Both the position numbers and the translations under genes were made by a program. From an uncultured Clostridium sp. (GTDB lineage: Bacteria > Bacillota > Clostridia > Lachnospirales > Lachnospiraceae), in assembly GCA_905192625.1 (NCBI GenBank), contig CAJJLI010000094.1:1-7147 (forward strand): DNA of 7,147 bases. The letters run 5' to 3'. Under the pieces are notes generated by a model that was given only the letters and a program-made list of their open reading frames with translations, was not told where the DNA came from and ran no database searches. Positions 6,424 to 7,147 of this stretch are shown in pieces. Each line of letters begins with the position of its first letter. Position 1 is the stretch's first letter.

Positions 6424-6461
6424 ACTGTTGTATAATTTGTGGTTACAAATTATACAACAGT
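6424..6461. terminator. bidirectional intrinsic terminator between mecA and the DUF1858 gene
   Basis: A perfect 17-base stem (6424-6440 with 6445-6461) closes a GGTT tetraloop. On the plus strand it is followed by C and TTTTTT; on the minus strand it is followed at once by a T-run, because the plus strand has A's at 6418-6423. It therefore serves both convergent genes, and the mecA stop codon overlaps the T-run of the minus-strand terminator. Confidence 0.93.
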
Positions 6462-6470
6462 CTTTTTTAT

Positions 6471-6668
6471 TTATTCTGCGCTTAAATAGCTATTGATTTG
6501 TTCTAATAAATCTTCTACTTCAATACCATGAACCATACAAGCTTCTTCTAAGGACTCTCCTTGAGCAGATGGACAGCCAATACAGTGCATTCCAGAATCC
6601 AATAAAATTGGAATTATATTTTGATTTGTCTGAATGATTTCGGCAATCGTCATATCTTTGCTAATCAT
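6471..6668 (-). CDS. DUF1858 small CxxC protein (hybrid-cluster-protein-associated redox disulfide type)
   Basis: A 65-residue soluble protein of the DUF1858 type, related to the N-terminal domain of ScdA/Ric iron-sulfur repair proteins and to the family described as a hybrid cluster protein-associated redox disulfide domain. It begins MISKDMTIAEIIQTN, continues with IIPILLDSGMHCIGCP, and carries the CxxC pair C29-x-x-C32 plus C44 in EEACMVHGIE. The length is typical of the stand-alone form. AGGAGGT lies six bases before the ATG, a near-ideal site. It has its own promoter at 6756-6784 and ends in the bidirectional terminator. It diverges from a ferredoxin gene, consistent with a redox or iron-sulfur role, but no hybrid cluster protein is visible in the window. 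The biochemical function of the family is not established as far as I know. Confidence 0.88.
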   Translation of the reverse strand: MISKDMTIAEIIQTNQNIIPILLDSGMHCIGCPSAQGESLEEACMVHGIEVEDLLEQINSYLSAE

Positions 6669-6755
6669 ATGAATACCTCCTAAATTCTTAACTTAAATTC
6701 TACATTCCCTTATGAACTTCATAAACCAGAACGGAATTTTATATGTTCTCCTCAC

Positions 6756-6784
6756 ATTATAGGTTATTGCTATAATACCGTCAA
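6756..6784 (-). promoter_or_regulatory. sigma-A type promoter for the DUF1858 gene
   Basis: On the minus strand TTGACG (6779-6784) and a perfect TATAAT (6756-6761) are 17 bases apart. The expected start near 6749 gives a leader of about 80 bases. The -10 lies within a 14-base sequence, ATTATAGGTTATTG on the plus strand, that recurs at 6867-6880 in front of the ferredoxin gene. Confidence 0.75.
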
Positions 6785-6849
6785 GAAAAATTTCCTTTTA
6801 TTACATTCTTTATTCTATATCATGACCTTTTATGACAGTATATGAAGTA

Positions 6850-6901
6850 GATAAAATTTTGCTTGTATTATAGGTTATTGATAAAGTTTAGCTTGTATTA
6901 T
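6850..6901 (+). repeat. two 22-base direct repeats upstream of the ferredoxin gene
   Basis: The units 6850-6871 and 6880-6901 differ at only two positions and repeat with a 30-base period; both end in GCTTGTATTAT. The eight-base joint between them belongs to a separate 14-base repeat (6867-6880) also found at 6756-6769. A TATTCTTAAGAATA palindrome at 6899-6912 abuts the second unit. A three-turn spacing in front of a promoter region suggests an activator or repressor site, but a simple tandem duplication is possible. No strong ferredoxin promoter was identified; TTGATA at 6878-6883 and TTGTAT at 6894-6899 are weak -35 candidates. The remainder of 6669-6951 contains no gene. Confidence 0.6.
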
Positions 6902-6951
6902 TCTTAAGAATAGAGTAAAATAGGAGAAAAGACAAAAGGAGGGACAATGAA

Positions 6952-7095
6952 ATGGCATATGTAATTAATGATAGTTGTATTAGCTGTGGCGCTTGCGCAA
7001 GTGAATGCCCTGCTAGTGCTATCTCTGAAGGTGCTAGCCACTATGAAATCGATGCTGATGCTTGCTTAGATTGCGGCGCTTGCGCAGCAACTTGA
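6952..7095 (+). CDS. 2[4Fe-4S] clostridial-type ferredoxin, broken before the last cysteine
   Basis: A small low-potential electron carrier of about 55-56 residues when intact; 47 remain here. The first cluster motif is complete: C9-x-x-C12-x-x-C15-x-x-x-C19-P. The second reads C38-x-x-C41-x-x-C44-x-x-x and then a TGA stop exactly where the fourth cysteine (TGC) and proline should follow. The start is the ATG at 6952, with AGGAGG nine bases upstream; an ATG at 6947 is in another frame and stops after five codons. Sequence after 7094 no longer resembles a ferredoxin in any frame and is GC-richer. The gene is therefore either cut by a chimeric contig end or genuinely disrupted. As written, the protein could not complete its second cluster. 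Confidence 0.85.
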   Translation: MAYVINDSCISCGACASECPASAISEGASHYEIDADACLDCGACAAT

Positions 7096-7147
7096 CATGA
7101 TGCCGGTGTAGTCGGCGTAATACTTGCCGTCAGCATTCTTCACGGAA
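7095..7147. other. GC-rich tail unlike its surroundings, probable chimeric or rearranged end
   Basis: The last 53 bases are about 51% G+C by my count, against clearly AT-rich sequence elsewhere. The minus strand is open in one frame and encodes KNADGKYYADYTGIM, which looks like a piece of a tyrosine/glycine-rich cell-wall-binding repeat. This is too short for a family call. Confidence 0.5.

Noticed and set aside
6728..6749. AGAAC / GTTCT pair, considered as a LexA site
   Set aside because: The half-sites are 12 bases apart, far wider than the short gap in known LexA operators.
6850..6901. CRISPR array
   Set aside because: Only two imperfect 22-base units with an eight-base gap, no spacer-length intervals and no cas genes.

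Overview
The window is AT-rich, with near-consensus Shine-Dalgarno sites and sigma-A type promoters. Its gene set points to a spore-forming anaerobic Firmicute, most likely a member of the Lachnospiraceae. The pointers are a CwlD-type amidase, a membrane-anchored GH18 hydrolase with SH3 and stalk domains, MecA, a clostridial 2[4Fe-4S] ferredoxin and a DUF1858 redox protein. The taxon is inferred from gene content and style, not from a database match.

Left part (1-2925, all minus strand). A GH18 wall hydrolase is followed by a CwlD-type N-acetylmuramoyl-L-alanine amidase, then by the 5' end of a TsaC/Sua5 threonylcarbamoyl-AMP synthase that runs off the left edge. The two hydrolases are 54 bases apart and look co-transcribed. 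tsaC has its own good promoter just past the amidase stop.

Middle (2977-5389, minus strand). A Ser/Thr kinase carries a C-terminal ParA/TadZ-like P-loop domain. Downstream lies a 209-residue protein that resembles that C-terminal domain. Both share the same deviant P-loop, ending G-V-T-H with no P-loop lysine. The kinase also has all three glycines of its nucleotide loop replaced by serine. A 31-codon frame nearly fills the gap between the two genes. This pair is the least ordinary part of the window and may be an uncharacterised signalling or localisation module.

Right part. MecA, the ClpC adaptor, diverges from the kinase across a 325-base region with two promoters and several palindromes. 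It converges on a small CxxC protein (DUF1858 family) at a shared bidirectional terminator. That small gene diverges from a ferredoxin gene across a repeat-rich spacer. The ferredoxin frame breaks just before its eighth cysteine, where the sequence becomes GC-richer and unlike ferredoxin. The last 53 bases are probably a chimeric contig end or a rearrangement junction.

How the genes may work together: the left genes act in wall or spore-cortex remodelling plus tRNA modification, the middle genes in phospho-signalling, and the right genes in regulated proteolysis and redox chemistry. No mobile element, CRISPR array, rRNA or tRNA was seen.
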